Shown: positions 37,800-52,930 of the stretch, piece by piece
Position numbering within the stretch: position 1 is the stretch's first letter
Layout: every line of letters starts with the position of its first letter
Origin: Microcebus murinus
Lineage: Eukaryota > Chordata > Mammalia > Primates > Cheirogaleidae
Length of the DNA stretch: 64,000 nt
Assembly (NCBI RefSeq): GCF_040939455.1
Contig: NC_134104.1
Span: forward strand, 10,129,501 to 10,193,500
Direction: 5' to 3'
Notes under the pieces: generated by a model
Told to the model about the DNA's origin: nothing
Databases searched by the model: none
The model's input: only the letters and a program-made list of their open reading frames with translations
Translations under genes and position numbers: made by a program

Positions 37800-39930
37800 T
37801 TTAAGAGAAATAAGCAAGAAGACACGCCAGAGAAAAGTGTAGAGTTTGACCAGACCTCACCAAGCAAAAGAACATTCTAGTAGCAGGTGAAGAGTGGCTC
37901 TGTATGGTTTATTTTTAGAAAGCTCTTACCCATACCTCACCACACAAGTCACAAAACTGAGACTGAGACTCTTGAATGAGATGGGGACCCAAATAAATGG
38001 ATGCAGAGTGTAAATACGACCCAAAATCACTTAGGAACTGGAGAGGAAAACGGAAGGGGAAAGAGTTGTTGAACGTTTCTCTCCAACAGGCTTCAGCCTC
38101 TTGATCTCTACAGCAGAGGCTCTCAGTAGATGCACTTGACATCGTCCCCAAGAAGAGAGTAAAATGGGGTCTGCCCAGAAAACAAGGTATGTAAAAGCAA
38201 ATGTTCTCTTCGCAAATCAAATTGCAGCCCACACCTTTACAGAGCTCTTCTGCCTACATACGGCATATGTTTATAAAACCCAATAAGTTGAGCCTCCTTT
38301 GGAATTTAAAATGAGATATTATCTGGTCCCACATCCAGCACTAAAAAAAACCCAAAATTCTTTCAAGGGAAAAGAGCTACAGGAGATTTTGTTTCTTGTT
38401 GAGTCTACCTTTCAAGCTATAGGTACTGTTCTTAGAGATACAACCCAGTAGGCTAACAAGACTCCCTAAATAGAACATAACTGCTAACGGCAAATAATGG
38501 GAAATGCAGAAAGTTGGATAATTTTCTTTGGAGATCTTCGAATCACTGCCTCTCTGCCTCGCACCGGTTCTGCTAAGAGATATCATACAATGGATACCTT
38601 GGCTTCTCTACCTATTGACTTCTTGTTATGGTAGGTGAGGATATTAGCTTCAAGGGCTACACTCTCTTTCCTCCTCCACATCCTCCCAATATATTAATAG
38701 CTACATCACAATTTAGGGTTAAATCCAACTTTAGAGTTTGCGTTGCTAGGTTGTGTATAACTACTGCTACTGGATGAGCCTAGTAGTTAACTGGAATGAC
38801 ATATGTCCTATAGAAACTTTTTTTTTCCTTGTAGTAGTTAATCTTTCTTTTCCTCTTTCTCTTTTTATTTTATTGTCATTTTTACTTAGCTATCTTTGAA
38901 CCTCTTCCTGTAGCCCTCCATGGCTAATACAATCTCCTACTTCGCCTGTCTCATCATATAATCCATCGATTTCATTTTTTTCCCTAGAGCCATCCCCAGG
39001 GGCTCCATCCTCCTACTTCACCCTGGACAGGTTGCTCCCTAAGCCTGCATAGAGCTGTCCTTTTGGCATTTCCCTTAACCAGCATCCTGAGAATTCTCTT
39101 CACCTCTCTCCTAGGCTGGGATAACCTCTCTCCCTCTTTCTTGAGGAACAGGGTGACTAAATGCCTCTGCCTGTTGGCCCATATTTTATGAAGTTCCTCA
39201 AAATTGGCTGGAAGTCCCAAGTCAAGATGGAGTTCAGTAGAAGCAGTTTTGTGAAACAGCTCCCTGAACTCTAGCATAATCCAAAGATTGAGAATATTCT
39301 AGAGCCCCATTTCCCATCATGTTCATTGAGGGGAGGGGGTAATAAATGACACGAGAAACAAGGGTTCTGAGGTCAAATTAACTTGAGTGACTCTGGTTTA
39401 ACAAAGTTAGAGGTTTCATTATGGTAGTTATTAGAGCTTCTAATACGATCTGAGCATGGCAAATCCCCAAGAGGAGGCTATTCTATGCATCATTTCCCAA
39501 ATACATCTGATGGTAGAGACTTTTTTTCCCCACAATCTTTTAGGGCCAGTGGTACACAGCCCCTGTCTTACCTAGAACATAGATCTGAGCCCGTGGTTCT
39601 TAACCATTTTAAGTTGTGAATTCCAAGAATCTGGTACACATTAATAAGTTATCTTCAGAAACAATACACATAAACATGTATCTAAAACCTTTGCACTAAA
39701 TTTTACTTTATTGCATTATAAATATATTTATTTTAACTATGATTATATTTATAAATATATTTTAAATATATTTATTATATTTATAAATATTATAAATATA
39801 TTTATTTTACACAAGTAGAATACATGAAAAATAATTTTTTCATGCAAAATGTGATGTTCTTTTGAAAATGAATTAAAATGAAATAAAATTGTACAAGTTA
39901 TACAAAACGTAAATTTATTTGTCAAAATTT
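37800..39930. other. AT-rich stretch, no gene recognised
   Basis: No coding sequence is recognised. AT-rich tandem-like sequence built from 'tataaatatattta' units lies at about 39715-39810. Text near 39590-39650 ('cgtggttcttaaccatttt') resembles the end of a Charlie-type DNA transposon, but is too weak to call. Confidence 0.45.
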
Positions 39931-39932
39931 CA

Positions 39933-40341
39933 AATATCCTTCAGAAAACAAATGGGTAAACAGATTGTGGTATATCCATACAATGAAATGTTTCTCAACG
40001 ATGAAAAGAAACAAACTAATGATACATGCAACAACATGGGTGAATCTCAAAAATGTTATCTGAGCAAAAGAAATCAGACCCAAAGAGGTCGTACTGTATG
40101 ATTCTGTTTCTAGAAATTCCGGAAAGGCAAAAGTAATCTGCAGTGATAGAAAGAAGATCTGCTGTCTCCCAGAGCCAGGTGAGGGGAAGATTACAAAGGA
40201 TTGAGAGAACCTTTTAGGGCAATTGAATTGTTCCATATCTTGACTGTGATAGTGGTTACCTGGGTACAACTCATTGAACTATACGTTTAAAACGGGTGTG
40301 TATCATTTTATGTAAACTATAGCACAATAAAGTTGATTGTG
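39933..40341 (+). mobile_element. L1 3' UTR fragment (L1M-type)
   Basis: 'atatccatacaatgaaatgt', 'tgatacatgcaacaacatgg', 'actgtatgattctgtttcta' and the ending 'tagcacaataaagttgatt' follow the order of an old mammalian L1 3' end. Confidence 0.8.
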
Positions 40342-40714
40342 CATGTGTAGTGTCTTGTAAATTTATATCTCCAGCCCAATCCTCTCCTCTGACCTTCAGA
40401 CTCAGCTGTCTAAATGCTCACTGGACATTTAGGGCATCTCAACTTCAAATGTCCAAACACGGCTCTTAATTCTCCCACTAAACCAGCTACTCCTGTGTCA
40501 TAGTACAGTATGTCCACCCTCCTTCTATGTAAGCCCCAAACCTAAGAATTAGCTGTCATTTCTTTCTTTTCCTCACCTCCTATATCCAATTAATTAGTCC
40601 CTGCCTCCTATTAAAGAAAAATCTCTATGCATCTTGAGCATGAGTATATGAATTTGCCCACTGGATGACATAGAACCCACCAGAACCTCAATAACTCATC
40701 CCAACTTCTTGAAA

Positions 40715-40973
40715 ACTATGCCTGAGCTTTTGTGTCATGAACTAGTGTAATAGCCAATTGCAATGAGTGACAATCCATCTTACGAGCCAACCAGACACCT
40801 GGTCTCAGAATCCTGCCTTTCTTCTTGTACTTTCTCACTGGTGCCTTAAACCCAGTTGTTTCCACTACTGTACATAAAACCCCTTTGCACTTGTCTCCCT
40901 TGCCTGGCAAGCGATAAACCCAGATATGTTTCTTGCTGCTCTGTTGGTTGTCTTGCATTAATGCGACACTTCA
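40715..40973 (+). mobile_element. Possible LTR fragment
   Basis: 'catgaactagtgtaatagcc' through 'tacataaaacccctttgca' to 'gataaacccagatatg' resembles the U3-R part of a retroviral LTR with a TATA-like and an AATAAA-like segment. No internal retroviral sequence adjoins it. Subfamily unknown. Confidence 0.35.
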
Positions 40974-41044
40974 AAACACTTATCTCCGAACACCATCGGC
41001 TGCCCCTGGACTGCTGGCTTGCTCACGGCCTCCTGCCTGCTGCT

Positions 41045-42195
41045 CCTGGTGGCCGTTCACACCTCTCCAAGAGCAGCCAGTGTCATCTTTTGGAAACATA
41101 AACCAGAACATGCTCTTCCCCTGCTTAAAACTCTCCATTGGTTTCCCGTCACCTTCCAAACAAAATCCAGCATGCTTAGTGCAGGCCATAGGGGAGGTGG
41201 CCTTTGGTCTGTTCTCGTCTCGTCTTCTAACATAGCCCAGTCCTGCTCCCGGCTGCTTTCGTTTCTGCCGTAGCATCTGTACTAGTTTCCCATCGCTGTT
41301 GTAACACTTCCCTGCAAACTTAGTGCCTTAGGCCAACATGAATTTATTATCCGAAAGTTCTGGAGGTCAGAAGTCCAAAGTGGACTTCAGTGGGCTACAA
41401 TCAAGGCGTCAGCAGAGCTGGCTCTTTTCGAAGGGTCTATGGGGACAAACCATGTCCTTGCCTTTCCCAGCTTCTGGAGGCCACCCACATTCTTTGGCTC
41501 TTGGCCCTCTTCCTGGGATCACTCTCACCTCTCCTTTCACAGTCTCACCTTCTACCACTCACTCCGACCTTCCTGCCTGCTTCTCATGACAGCCCTTGTG
41601 GTTGCATTTGGCTCATCTGGATAGCCCAGGATCATCTTCCCACCTCAAGATCCTTAACTTTAATCACACCTGCAAAGTCCATTTAACCTTGTAAAGTAAC
41701 AGACTCGCAGGTTCCAGAGACTGTTATTCAGTCTGCCACAGGACCTTTGCATCACCATTCCCTCTGCCTCTAGTGCTCTTCTCTCAGATCTCGGCACAGC
41801 TTCTTCCTTCTTCACTTCAAATGACGTCTCCTCAGACAGGCTTTTTCCTGCCCACTTGATCCGTAATACTGACCGCCACCCAGTCACCACCGGTCACCCT
41901 GTTTTATTTTCCTGGTAGCATTTTTTACTGTCTGAACTGTGCGGGGCTGCTGCGTACTGTTGCACAGGTGGGGCAGCGCACAAGCCAGGGGGCGCCATTC
42001 GTGTAGACTACAGAGTGAATGGAGTCATGGAGTCTGTGCATAGCCCGCACAGCTGAGCCCGGCATCTTTGAGCTCTGAAGTTATCCTGCTTTATTGGTTT
42101 TTTTTCTTTTCTTTTCCTGTCTCTAGTAGAACTTGAGCTCCATGACAACAGGGACCTTCTCTGCATTGCTCATTCTGTGTCTGGCTGAACAAAAA
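41045..42195 (+). mobile_element. L2 LINE 3' part, split by an LTR
   Basis: L2-type text at 41090-41275 (from 'catgctcttcccctgcttaa') resumes at about 41742 with 'ggacctttgcatcaccattc' and ends with 'gagctccatgacaacaggga'. The gap is filled by the MLT1-like LTR, so the LTR inserted into an existing L2. Confidence 0.7.
41282..41741 (-). mobile_element. MLT1-like LTR, antisense, nested in L2
   Basis: 'actagtttcccatcgctgtt', 'gttctggaggtcagaagtcc', 'caagatccttaactttaatc' and 'gttattcagtctgccaca' give the antisense MLT1 order from end to end. Confidence 0.8.
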
Positions 42196-42800
42196 CTCTC
42201 ACTGCATCCCAAAATGATCATCCCAAATCATGGCTGTGATGAAATCAACCACCCGGTCTATTTACAAGGCATCAAGATTATTATTCCAATGAAAATGATG
42301 CTGGGAAAAGAAACTTTTCACTTTTTCATGAACAATACTTGAGGTTTCCAATGGAGCTCATGACACAGGAAGCTTTCTTCAATGGTGTTGGCATTTGTTG
42401 CTGTTGTTGTTTTGTTTTCATCAAGAAAATTTATTGTAAACATTGTCTACTGGAAATTTTCTAAGAGTAGATTTTAGGTGCTCTTACTACACACACACGA
42501 GCATGGATATGTTAATGATAATGTAAATATGTAGATGATATATGTAAAACTATATGGTAATTTTTAGTAATGATTTCACTAGTATATGTATATCAACACA
42601 TCATGTTATGCACCTTACATATAGACTGTAAAAAAAGAAAATCAAAAAGACTAAAAAAAGAAATGTTGAAGAACAATGAAAACATATGTGTTATAGGAAA
42701 TTATTTTAGTTCTATATAAAGACTAAACTATTTTATTTGTTTGGAAACAAAAATATTTAATGTTTTTATCCAACATTTGTTAGATGGTACATCATTTTTC

Positions 42801-43121
42801 TTTTTTTGACAGAGTCTCACTCTGTTTCCCAGGGTAAAGTGCCGTGGCGTCAGCCTAGCTCACAGCAACCTCAGACTCCTGGGCTCAAGCAATCCTTCTG
42901 CCTCAGCCTCCCCGAGTAGCTGGGACTACAGGCATGTGCCACCATGCTCGGCTAATTTTTTCTATATATTTTTCGCTGGCCAAGTAATTTCTTTCTGTTT
43001 TTTAGTAGAGACGGGGTCTCACTCTTGCTCAGGCTGGTTTCGAACTCCTGACCTTGAGCGATCCGCCTGCCTCGGCCTCCCAGAGTGCTAGGATTACAGG
43101 CGTGAGCCACCGCGCCCGGCC
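42801..43121 (-). mobile_element. Full-length strepsirrhine Alu, antisense
   Basis: Reverse dimer with 'gtggcgtcagcctagctcac'; 10-base duplicates 'atcatttttc' at 42791-42800 and 43125-43134. Confidence 0.95.
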
Positions 43122-43974
43122 TATATCATTTTTCAGACAGGTGCACCCTTACCAGCATCTCTCCTTATTCCCAGAGCTTCGTTTAGGCAGATTTTCAAGC
43201 GGGTTTTCTCTGGAACTTCTGTTTCTGACTCAAAGGCAGAAGCCCAGGGTGGAGAGTGTTCAGGGCAGGAAAAGCACCCCTGGCTGCCTCCAGGGGACAC
43301 CACCCATCAGCCCAGACTCCCGCCTTCACTCTCCTGATGTTGTCAGAGTTGTCCTCAACCAGGACGCCCACTGAGGGCAAGCACCTGCTCCCCTGGGGAA
43401 TCTTTCAAAGAATTCCGTCTCCACGGAAATGTATTTGCCTCGTCTTAGAGAAAACTCATCTCCAGGCCTCTCCGGGATTGCAAAGTGTGGTGGCTTTGAG
43501 AATTTGCTTCCCATTAGCAGCCTTAACGAGACAGCAAGCTTGACTGAGTACCCAGAAAAGGCGTGGCCCAGGGGACCTACCGTGCGCACCTGGAGGATTC
43601 CTGATGGCCACGTTCCAGGGCATCGTTTTCCAGGCCTGACTAGGTAGGGCGTTTACAATGGGTCCCCCTCCGCTAGGGCTAGAGAAAGAAAATCCAACTC
43701 AGAGGCTGCGGTGCCCGAAATGGCCACACGGTGTCCCCACAGCGCTGCCAAGCTGGCGGGGCTCACAGAACAGCAGGCGTAAAAGGCTTTCCCCTCTGCG
43801 CAGACAATAAAGGGCAGCCCAGACGCCCGCCGGGCCAGGCGGAGCTTCTCCGCCGTCTGCGCCCACTGCCAACAGCCCATAGGAAGGCTTGGGGGGTTGC
43901 TTTCTCTTTTTCCATTTTTCTTTTTTTAATTTTAGAGAATAATGGATAATCACCGCTCGATACATTTCTCTTTA

Positions 43975-44151
43975 AAAAAAATTTTTTTTTTTTGGAAATA
44001 ATTATAGACTTACATGAAATTGCAAAAATGTTGAATTCCATGTACCTACCCTTCACTCAGCTTCCCCCAGTGGTACTAGGGGAAGTGACTGTAGAATTGA
44101 ATCAAAAGTAGGAAATTGACCACATTCAGATTCCACCACATTTACGTGCAC

Positions 44152-44197
<46 letters not shown>

Positions 44198-44812
44198 AGT
44201 TTGATGCAGTTTTATCTGATGTATAGATTCAGGAATTTCCACCACAATCAAGGCATCTCCCTTGTGCCACCCCTTTACAGCTGACCCCCCCTCCCATTCC
44301 TAGCCCCTGGTAATGACTAATTAGGTATCCCTCTCTATTAATCTGTCGTTTCGAGAATGTGATAGAAATAAGAACATACAGTGGGTATGGAGATGAACCT
44401 TTGGAGATCAGCTTTTTTCCACCGAACATAATGCCCTTGAGATGCATCCAAGTTGTCTTGTAGATCAATAGCTACTTTCTTTTTATTGCTGGCTAGTATT
44501 CCATCCTAGGGATGTTTATCCATTCCTTCACCCATTGAAGGAAATTTGATTTGTGCCCCCCCCCCTTTTTTTTTTGCTATTACAAGTAGAGCTGCTATGA
44601 ATGTCCATGTATAGGTTTTGGCATGAACATAAATTTTCATTTCTTTGGGCCAAACACTCAAAGGTGCAATCACTGGGTTATATGGCAGATGCATGTTTAG
44701 TTTTATAAGAAACTGCCTGTCAAATTCTTTTCCTGAATCGCTGTACCATTTTACATTCCTACCAGCAATGAGTGAGAATTCCAACTGCTCCAAATCCTCA
44801 CCTGCAAGGCTC
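43975..44812 (-). mobile_element. L1 3' region, antisense
   Basis: 'ctggctagtattccatccta', 'gtagagctgctatgaatgtc', 'cactgggttatatggcagat' and 'tgtaccattttacattccta' are the familiar antisense text of an L1M 3' end. A TG microsatellite interrupts it at 44153-44198. Confidence 0.8.
44153..44198. repeat. (TG)n microsatellite
   Basis: About 46 bases of TG ending in a short CGCGCG step, a sequence type that can adopt Z-DNA. Confidence 0.95.
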
Positions 44813-45307
44813 TGGTTTTTTTTATACCTCTTGGTCATGAAGCCCTAGGACTAAAGACTGTTAGAACTATACAGGTCCTTAAAGATCATCCGGTCCAGCC
44901 CCTGGATTCTACAGAAGGAACCAAGATGCTGAAAAAGGACCTGACCATCATTTCTCCCTCTTTCAATCCTTCTAGTATCCCCACCACCTTCCCTGTTTGT
45001 CCAGTCTCAGGTAGAACCGTCTTCTCTTTATAACATCTCTGGAAACTTGCCTAGGGCTGGGCAGGACCTGAGATCCTTGTTCAAGCCTCTGGGAAAAGTC
45101 TTGCCCAGGAAATTTGACCTTATGCTTCACTTCCATTAGCGAGACCAGGCTCCAGTTGCACTTTCAGATTCTTGCATGGCTCGACTCTTAAAGCAACACT
45201 GCATTATCTGCTCTCAGCAAATCTCTAATAGCACCAAAGTTCCAGTGCAGTCTGAACTAAGAGTACACGGCCAGCTTCTTAAGGTTCACCCTGCCTCCTG
45301 CCCATCA

Positions 45308-45344
45308 ATAATATATATCAAAAAAAAAATATATATATATATAT
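45308..45344. repeat. AT-rich simple repeat
   Basis: 'atatatat' blocks either side of ten A residues. Confidence 0.8.
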
Positions 45345-45364
45345 CAACAGCCTTTGCTGCCAGC

Positions 45365-45500
45365 TCAGCTACTCCCATTTGTTGCACACCTACTGTGTGC
45401 CAGGCAGTGTACGAGGAACTTTACACACCATGGCTCTGGTCTTTACGCCAACTCTGCAAGGTGGTTACAAGGAACCCCATCTGACAGATGAGATGCCTAC
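45365..45500 (-). repeat. MIR
   Basis: 'ttgttgcacacctactgtgt' and 'gccaggcagtgtacgagga' followed by 'ccccatctgacagatgag' is antisense MIR. Confidence 0.65.
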
Positions 45501-47530
45501 AAAAGTCATAAGCTCTGACTCCAAAGTTTGGGAATAAAGGAACCAAGTCTAGGTTGTTCCTTTGCACAACCCCTCCTAGTACAAAATGCATAAAACACTG
45601 TTTTTGATGATCGAAGTGGCTTCTCTTGTCATTTTCTGAGCTTACCTGTGCATCTGTCTTCCTGGGTTTATACCTGAAGTTTGGTGGTGGCCGCCAGCTA
45701 GCTCCAGAGCAGAGCTGCATTAATCCAGTGGACCATCCATCTTCTAAGGCCTGCAGTGCTGAATGCAACATTTAATTCAAACAGATGCTTCATTAATGGT
45801 TATTAAATGAAAGGAAAAAATAGCGAATGCTCCTTTTCTTCTTGGTGCTACCACTGTTGTCACTTAAGAGCCTTATAAGCCCCTTCTGAAAGCTCAAGAA
45901 AGCTCCTAGGAGGGAATAGAAAAGGGGACAAATGGGATGTCATGATGTCACACAGGGTCCTGGCTCAGACAAGGACAGCAGTGTCCAATAGTTTTCAGAA
46001 TCTGCCTCAAACTTCAAAACTCCTTGCTACCCTTCTGGGAGTAAAATCTCCCCCAATTTATTTGCCATGAGGTTTATATTTATGAGGTGCTCACAGGTAG
46101 GAGAGATTCGTAACTCAGGGGTAGCCTTAGTTTTGTGTCGGACCTCAAAATTGAGGAAGAGGAGGTTGCGGTGGACTGGGGGAGGAAGAGGAATTTGCCT
46201 GAGAGATTGTCCTCCATTCCCAAATAAGTTCTGTCTCCCTCTCCCAGCCAGACTCTCTATAAAAGGGAAAACTGGACAACAGGCTAGTGGGAAAGGGAGC
46301 AAGTCCTGGCAACCGTCTGTGAAACACGTACACCACGCTGTTTACAAATTCCTGTAGCCAGCCCCGAATCCAAATGCAGACAACTCTGTTTATGTAACCA
46401 AAATAGATGCTTCCACCATGTGATTAAGGTGGCTACTGGGAGCCGAGCCCCTGAGAGGAGACATTTGCCGTAGCAGAGGCCAGAGGGGAGCGCAGGGCAC
46501 AGGATCCCCTGGGTCCCCAGGCAGGTAGGAAGTGTTTTAAAGACTAGTTTTCTGGTGCAGAAATCTCCCGGGATAGGCACGTCTAAGATGCACGGGAGAG
46601 TTGAGACAAGCAAGGCACAGCCTGGCCCTTTCCTTGCTGTCTGTCACAGAGGATGGAGTTCTTCTTGGAAAAGGGACTCGTCCAGCAAGCCGCAGCACCG
46701 TCCCCTCCCAGCTGGGGGGCAGTAAAGGGTCCGGGCCAGCAAGCTGCTCCCTCAGCGTGGTGTCTGGAACGAGGCCCCCCTCCTGCACCACCAGACTTCC
46801 CACATATGGTTCCCATCAGCCACCCACTGTCTGGGTCATTAAGGAGGCTCGAATGTTCTGGGGCCAGGAGACGTACAGCCCAATAAAACATTCCCTCTGA
46901 AGCCTGGTCCTGAACTCACGGTGTCCTTCACACCTCTGGCCCCCGGCCTCATGACTGCGATGGCCTTCCTCCAGCAGACTCTTCTTCAGGGTGCATCCCG
47001 GATGGCATTTCCTCTCCAAGCGCTCCCCGTCCTGCAGGAGCCATCCTCCCACCCCCAGCTCTGTGGTCACTCATCTCCAGGTCAGCCCACTCCACTCACA
47101 GTCACCTCCAACCCTGGAGCCATCGTCCTTCCACTAACTAGCCTTGGCTCTGGCATAGTGTCCACCGTGGGCAGTCATGTGGTTAACTGCCTTACCTTTC
47201 TGAGCCATTGGAAGATGACATCCAGGGGACAGGTGTCTAGGCCACAGGACAAGAGCAGGAGAGGAAGTGCCATGCCCGCAGTTGGGGGTGCCCAGCTCAC
47301 CCCATCAACTCCCTGCATCCTTCAAAGGAGGCCTAGATTCTCACCACTCCCGAGGCCAGGCACGGCCACCTGGAACCCACGGTAGCTCATCTCACGCTGG
47401 GCTTCCCCCGGCTCTTGCACTCCATGCTCCTTGGACTTCCCCATTGTTGGAAGGAGCCATGTGCTCGGGGACCTTTGGGTACTGTTTCCTCTCCTGAACC
47501 TGCTCTCCTACGGGCGGAGAACCACTCTCT
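45501..47530. other. Upstream KCNE2 flank, no gene recognised
   Basis: Moderately GC-rich from 46400 on, with many overlapping ORFs on both strands, none recognisable. No clear repeat. Confidence 0.45.
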
Positions 47531-47534
47531 GCCT

Positions 47535-47665
47535 CGTGCTGCTCACAGTGCAGGTCTCCGCTCAAATGCCACCTCCTTGGGGACAACTCCCTGGGCAGCC
47601 TCCCCTTGGGTCTAAATGTAGTCCCTTCTTGTGTGTTGGCACCACATGCCAGGTGCTGCTCTGAG
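47535..47665 (+). repeat. L2 fragment
   Basis: 'ctcaaatgccacctccttgg' followed by 'actccctgggcagcctcccc' is the L2 3' region in sense orientation. Confidence 0.55.
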
Positions 47666-48294
47666 TGACGTGTCTCACTCTCCACCTGCTGAGATGCAGA
47701 GCGGGGGACAGAGGGACTGGATCTCGGGAGTCTGGCCTTGGCCCCCCTGCACCTCTTCCCAGCACTTGAGTGTTCATTTCCTGTCCACTTTCCTGTTGGA
47801 CTCCTGGAAGGCGAGAGATCCATCTTCCCTCCACTGCCCCCCCGGAGCCCAGGGGCAGGTGAGTTAATGGATCAACGAATGAATCAACCAAAGGGGACCT
47901 AGAAGAACCCAGGAGAGACAGCCTGGAGCAGCCAGAATCAATGTCACCTTGAGGCAAGACCAAGCTCGAGCTCCACCGTGGCCCACCCACCACAGCGGGG
48001 GCTCCCAGGGAACAAAGGGTGGCTGTTCTCTGCCCAGATCAACAGGCTCTTGCAAGGCAATTGGGTCAGAGGAGAAAAGGCAAAGGAGAAAAACCCCACA
48101 GTCTTAAGCTGAGTGTTGTTTTCTCTTTTCCTTTGGAAAGAATAAAAACAAGCGTTTGTCACTGAGTTCTTAAGGGGAACTCAGGTGGCTGCGGCACGTA
48201 GCAAGGGGAAGGAAAGTTCTTGACGGTCAGAATCTCCAGTCCCAGAGGCAGACGCTAGGAGAAAGAGGCCCCGTTGAAGTCGCACTTGGACGCC

Positions 48295-48420
48295 AAGCTC
48301 ATGGCGCGAGGGAGGGCGCTGCGGGAGCCAGGCCCAGCCCGGACACACAGAGGACATTCACAGCCCCGCGGCCGCAGCCCCCCACCCCCCCGCCCGCTGG
48401 CCCTGCACTGTCCCAGGGGC
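48295..48420. promoter_or_regulatory. Small CG-rich patch with a NotI site
   Basis: Locally dense in CG, with 'ggcgcgaggg', 'gggcgctgcggg' and GCGGCCGC at about 48367-48374. Too short for a standard CpG island, but clearly distinct from its flanks. A minor promoter or enhancer is possible; the sequence alone cannot decide. Confidence 0.35.
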
Positions 48421-49895
48421 AGGCAGAACTCTCTGTCCGGTGCCTGAGTCCAGCCTGTGCAGATAACTGCAATAATTGGCAGGTGGGCCTCTGGCTTCTG
48501 GGCTTCAATTCACCAGGGGCCCATGAAAAAAAAAACTGGACGTTCCGCCGCAGCAGCCGGTATTTAGCTTGGGCTCGGGAAGCCTCAGCTTTCCACGACA
48601 AGAGAAGACTGTGCGGCTGCAGCTGCCCTGGGCAAACACGAGCTCCAGGGCAGCCTGGGAGAAAGAAAGAGGCCCCCGCTGGCCCACACTCAGTTCGCTC
48701 CCTGGGAAGAGAGGAGGAAACGGCCCTTCCCTTTGACCTGCTGCCTCTCCTGGGAGCACAAGAAAATGGAGAAGAAAAGAATCTTTCCGGGAGGGTTTCC
48801 TTTTTCTGGATGGAAGGGAGTGATCATCACCTCCAGAGATTTTCCCGGCCCCGATGCCCTTGTAATCCTTCCCATGAACACCTGTGATAACGGGGGTGTG
48901 GGTCCCTGCCCACGATGGCACCAGCGTGTTAACAGTGTCTGCTGCCCACCGCTCCCCCTGCTATGTGCCCACTGCAGGCATCACTAATCAACAGCGGTTA
49001 TCTTTTCCACTCAGCCTTAGACGCAGACTCAGAATCCTTCTCCACACCACAGCCCAGGAAGCCACAATACATGGACAGGAGTCGGCACGAGAGCTGAAAA
49101 CAATTGGCCACTTCAATTTAGTAACTCAGAAGAGGTCAAAGTTATCCTATCATCAGAACGTTTCTGCAAAAGAGAAAGTTTCAACTCTTTCTCCAAAGAG
49201 TCTCGCCATCATGCTTTCCAAAGGATGGGCTTTCTGAGGATGGTCGTTGGGGAGGGGACCACTGGGCTACCCAGGACTGGGGCAGCCAACACTGGGGACA
49301 CATCCTTTCTGCTCATTCCACCCTGCACTTGAAGCCTGTCATTGGATTGGAGTTTTTGCCACCAGTCTGCCAGAGCAGGGACAGAGCTGGCCACCAGCCT
49401 GAAGTCAATTCTGGGAGGCAACAGTCCTCTGCGGTGGCTTTCTGTGGTGGTCTCCTGCCCCCTTGCCCAGCAGCCTGCATGCGGAAGCTAGTGTGAAGTG
49501 CCAGGGGAAGAAGGACGGGGTCGGGCGCATGTTCCCCATGGAGGGAAGGCCCTGCGTTCGGGCTCCACGTAGCGCCAACTATTCCCGCATGGACAATTGT
49601 CCTTGCGACCTTGGGCTTCCTTCCTGTGGACTTTGGGAGGATGTCTCCTTCTAGACTCCCTTTCCCACCCCTACTTTTCTAGACACTGGAGACGAAAGCT
49701 AGAAGCAATTCCAATAGTGCCTCCCACTTTTTAGCCGGCGGACGCTGGGGAGGACACCCTGAGCCATCCAAGTTGGGTGCTGCATCCTGAGCTTCTACTT
49801 ATGACCCTAAAGAGAAGAGGGGAGACCTTGGCCAGTCCCCCAAGCCCTCTCACCTCTCGAGGGCTGTGTGCTTGGTCCCAGGGTCCTACTCCCTG
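48421..49895. other. Upstream KCNE2 flank, repeat-poor
   Basis: No gene or repeat recognised. Mixed composition; ORFs overlap on both strands. Confidence 0.4.
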
Positions 49896-49899
49896 GGAT

Positions 49900-50045
49900 T
49901 TGGGCTGACACTTTAACTCTCTAAGTCTGTTTCCTCACCTGCAAAATGAGAATAATGATGTCACCTCCTAGGATTGCTGTGAGCACCAAAAGAGATAGAT
50001 GCTCAGCACATCGTGAACACCACTAAACGCAGGACATCATTAATG
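49900..50045 (+). repeat. MIR
   Basis: 'aagtctgtttcctcacctgc' and 'aatgatgtcacctcctagga' follow the sense MIR order. Confidence 0.7.
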
Positions 50046-50084
50046 TGACGGTGATATTTCAGCTACAGTGCCTCTCTGTGGGTT

Positions 50085-50945
50085 GTTAAAAATTGTGATG
50101 AAATGCACACAACTCAAATGTACTCTTTTGAAATGTATAATTCAGTAGCCTTAAGCATCTTCACAATGTTATGCAACCATCTACTATCTAGTTCCAGAAC
50201 TCATTCATCACTCCACATCACCCAGAACGTTCGTCAGCAGCGCCGGATGGATTCAGCAGTCACTGCTGTCCCTCCTTGCCCCCAGCTCTTGGCAACTGTG
50301 AATCTGCTTTCCATGTCTATGAATTTGCCTATTCTGGACATTTCATACAAATAGAACCACGTAAGATGTGGGGTTTTGTGTCTGGTTTCTTTCACTTAGC
50401 ATAATGTTTTCAAGATTTATCCACGCTGTAACACACATCGGCACTCCATTCTGGTTTATGGTTAAATATTATACCACATTCCGTTTATTCATCTGTTGAT
50501 TGACATCTGTGTTCTTTCCACCTTTTGGTTATTGTGAATAGCGATGCTATGAACGTGTGTGTACACGTTTTTGTTAAACACCTTTTTCAATTGGGGGGGG
50601 GAATAGTTGGACCGTATGGTAATTTTATGTTTAACTTATTGGGAAGCCACCAAACAATGTATACTGCTTACATTCCCACAAGAAATGTATAAGGGTTCTA
50701 ATTTCTCCATGGCCTCACCAACACTCACTTTCTCTTTTTTTTTTGAAAAAAAGATGTGGCCATCCCAGTGGGCATGAAGTGAAATCTCACTGTGGTTTTA
50801 ATTTGCATTTCCCTAATGACTGATAACATCAAGCATTTGTACATCTTCTTTGGAAAAATCTCTATCCGAGTCTTTTTTGCTCATTTTTTCAATTACGTAG
50901 TTTACCTTTTTGTTATTTCTCCTATGGATTTTAGGTTATTTGCCA
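50085..50945 (-). mobile_element. L1 3' region (L1M-type), antisense
   Basis: A long, well-ordered antisense L1 3' end: 'atgcaaccatctactatcta', 'tttctttcacttagcataat', 'ggttattgtgaatagcgatg', 'cacaagaaatgtataagggt' and 'ttaatttgcatttccctaat'. Confidence 0.85.
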
Positions 50946-50949
50946 ACAA

Positions 50950-52792
<1,843 letters not shown>

Positions 52793-52930
52793 CTAGAAGA
52801 TCAAGTGAAAGAAATAGCTCACAATATAAAAACACAAAGAGATAGAAACCAGAGGGAATAGTAAGAGACTTAGAGGACATAACAGGAGACATGACGTTCA
52901 AATAATAAACGTTCCAGAGTGGGGAGAGAG

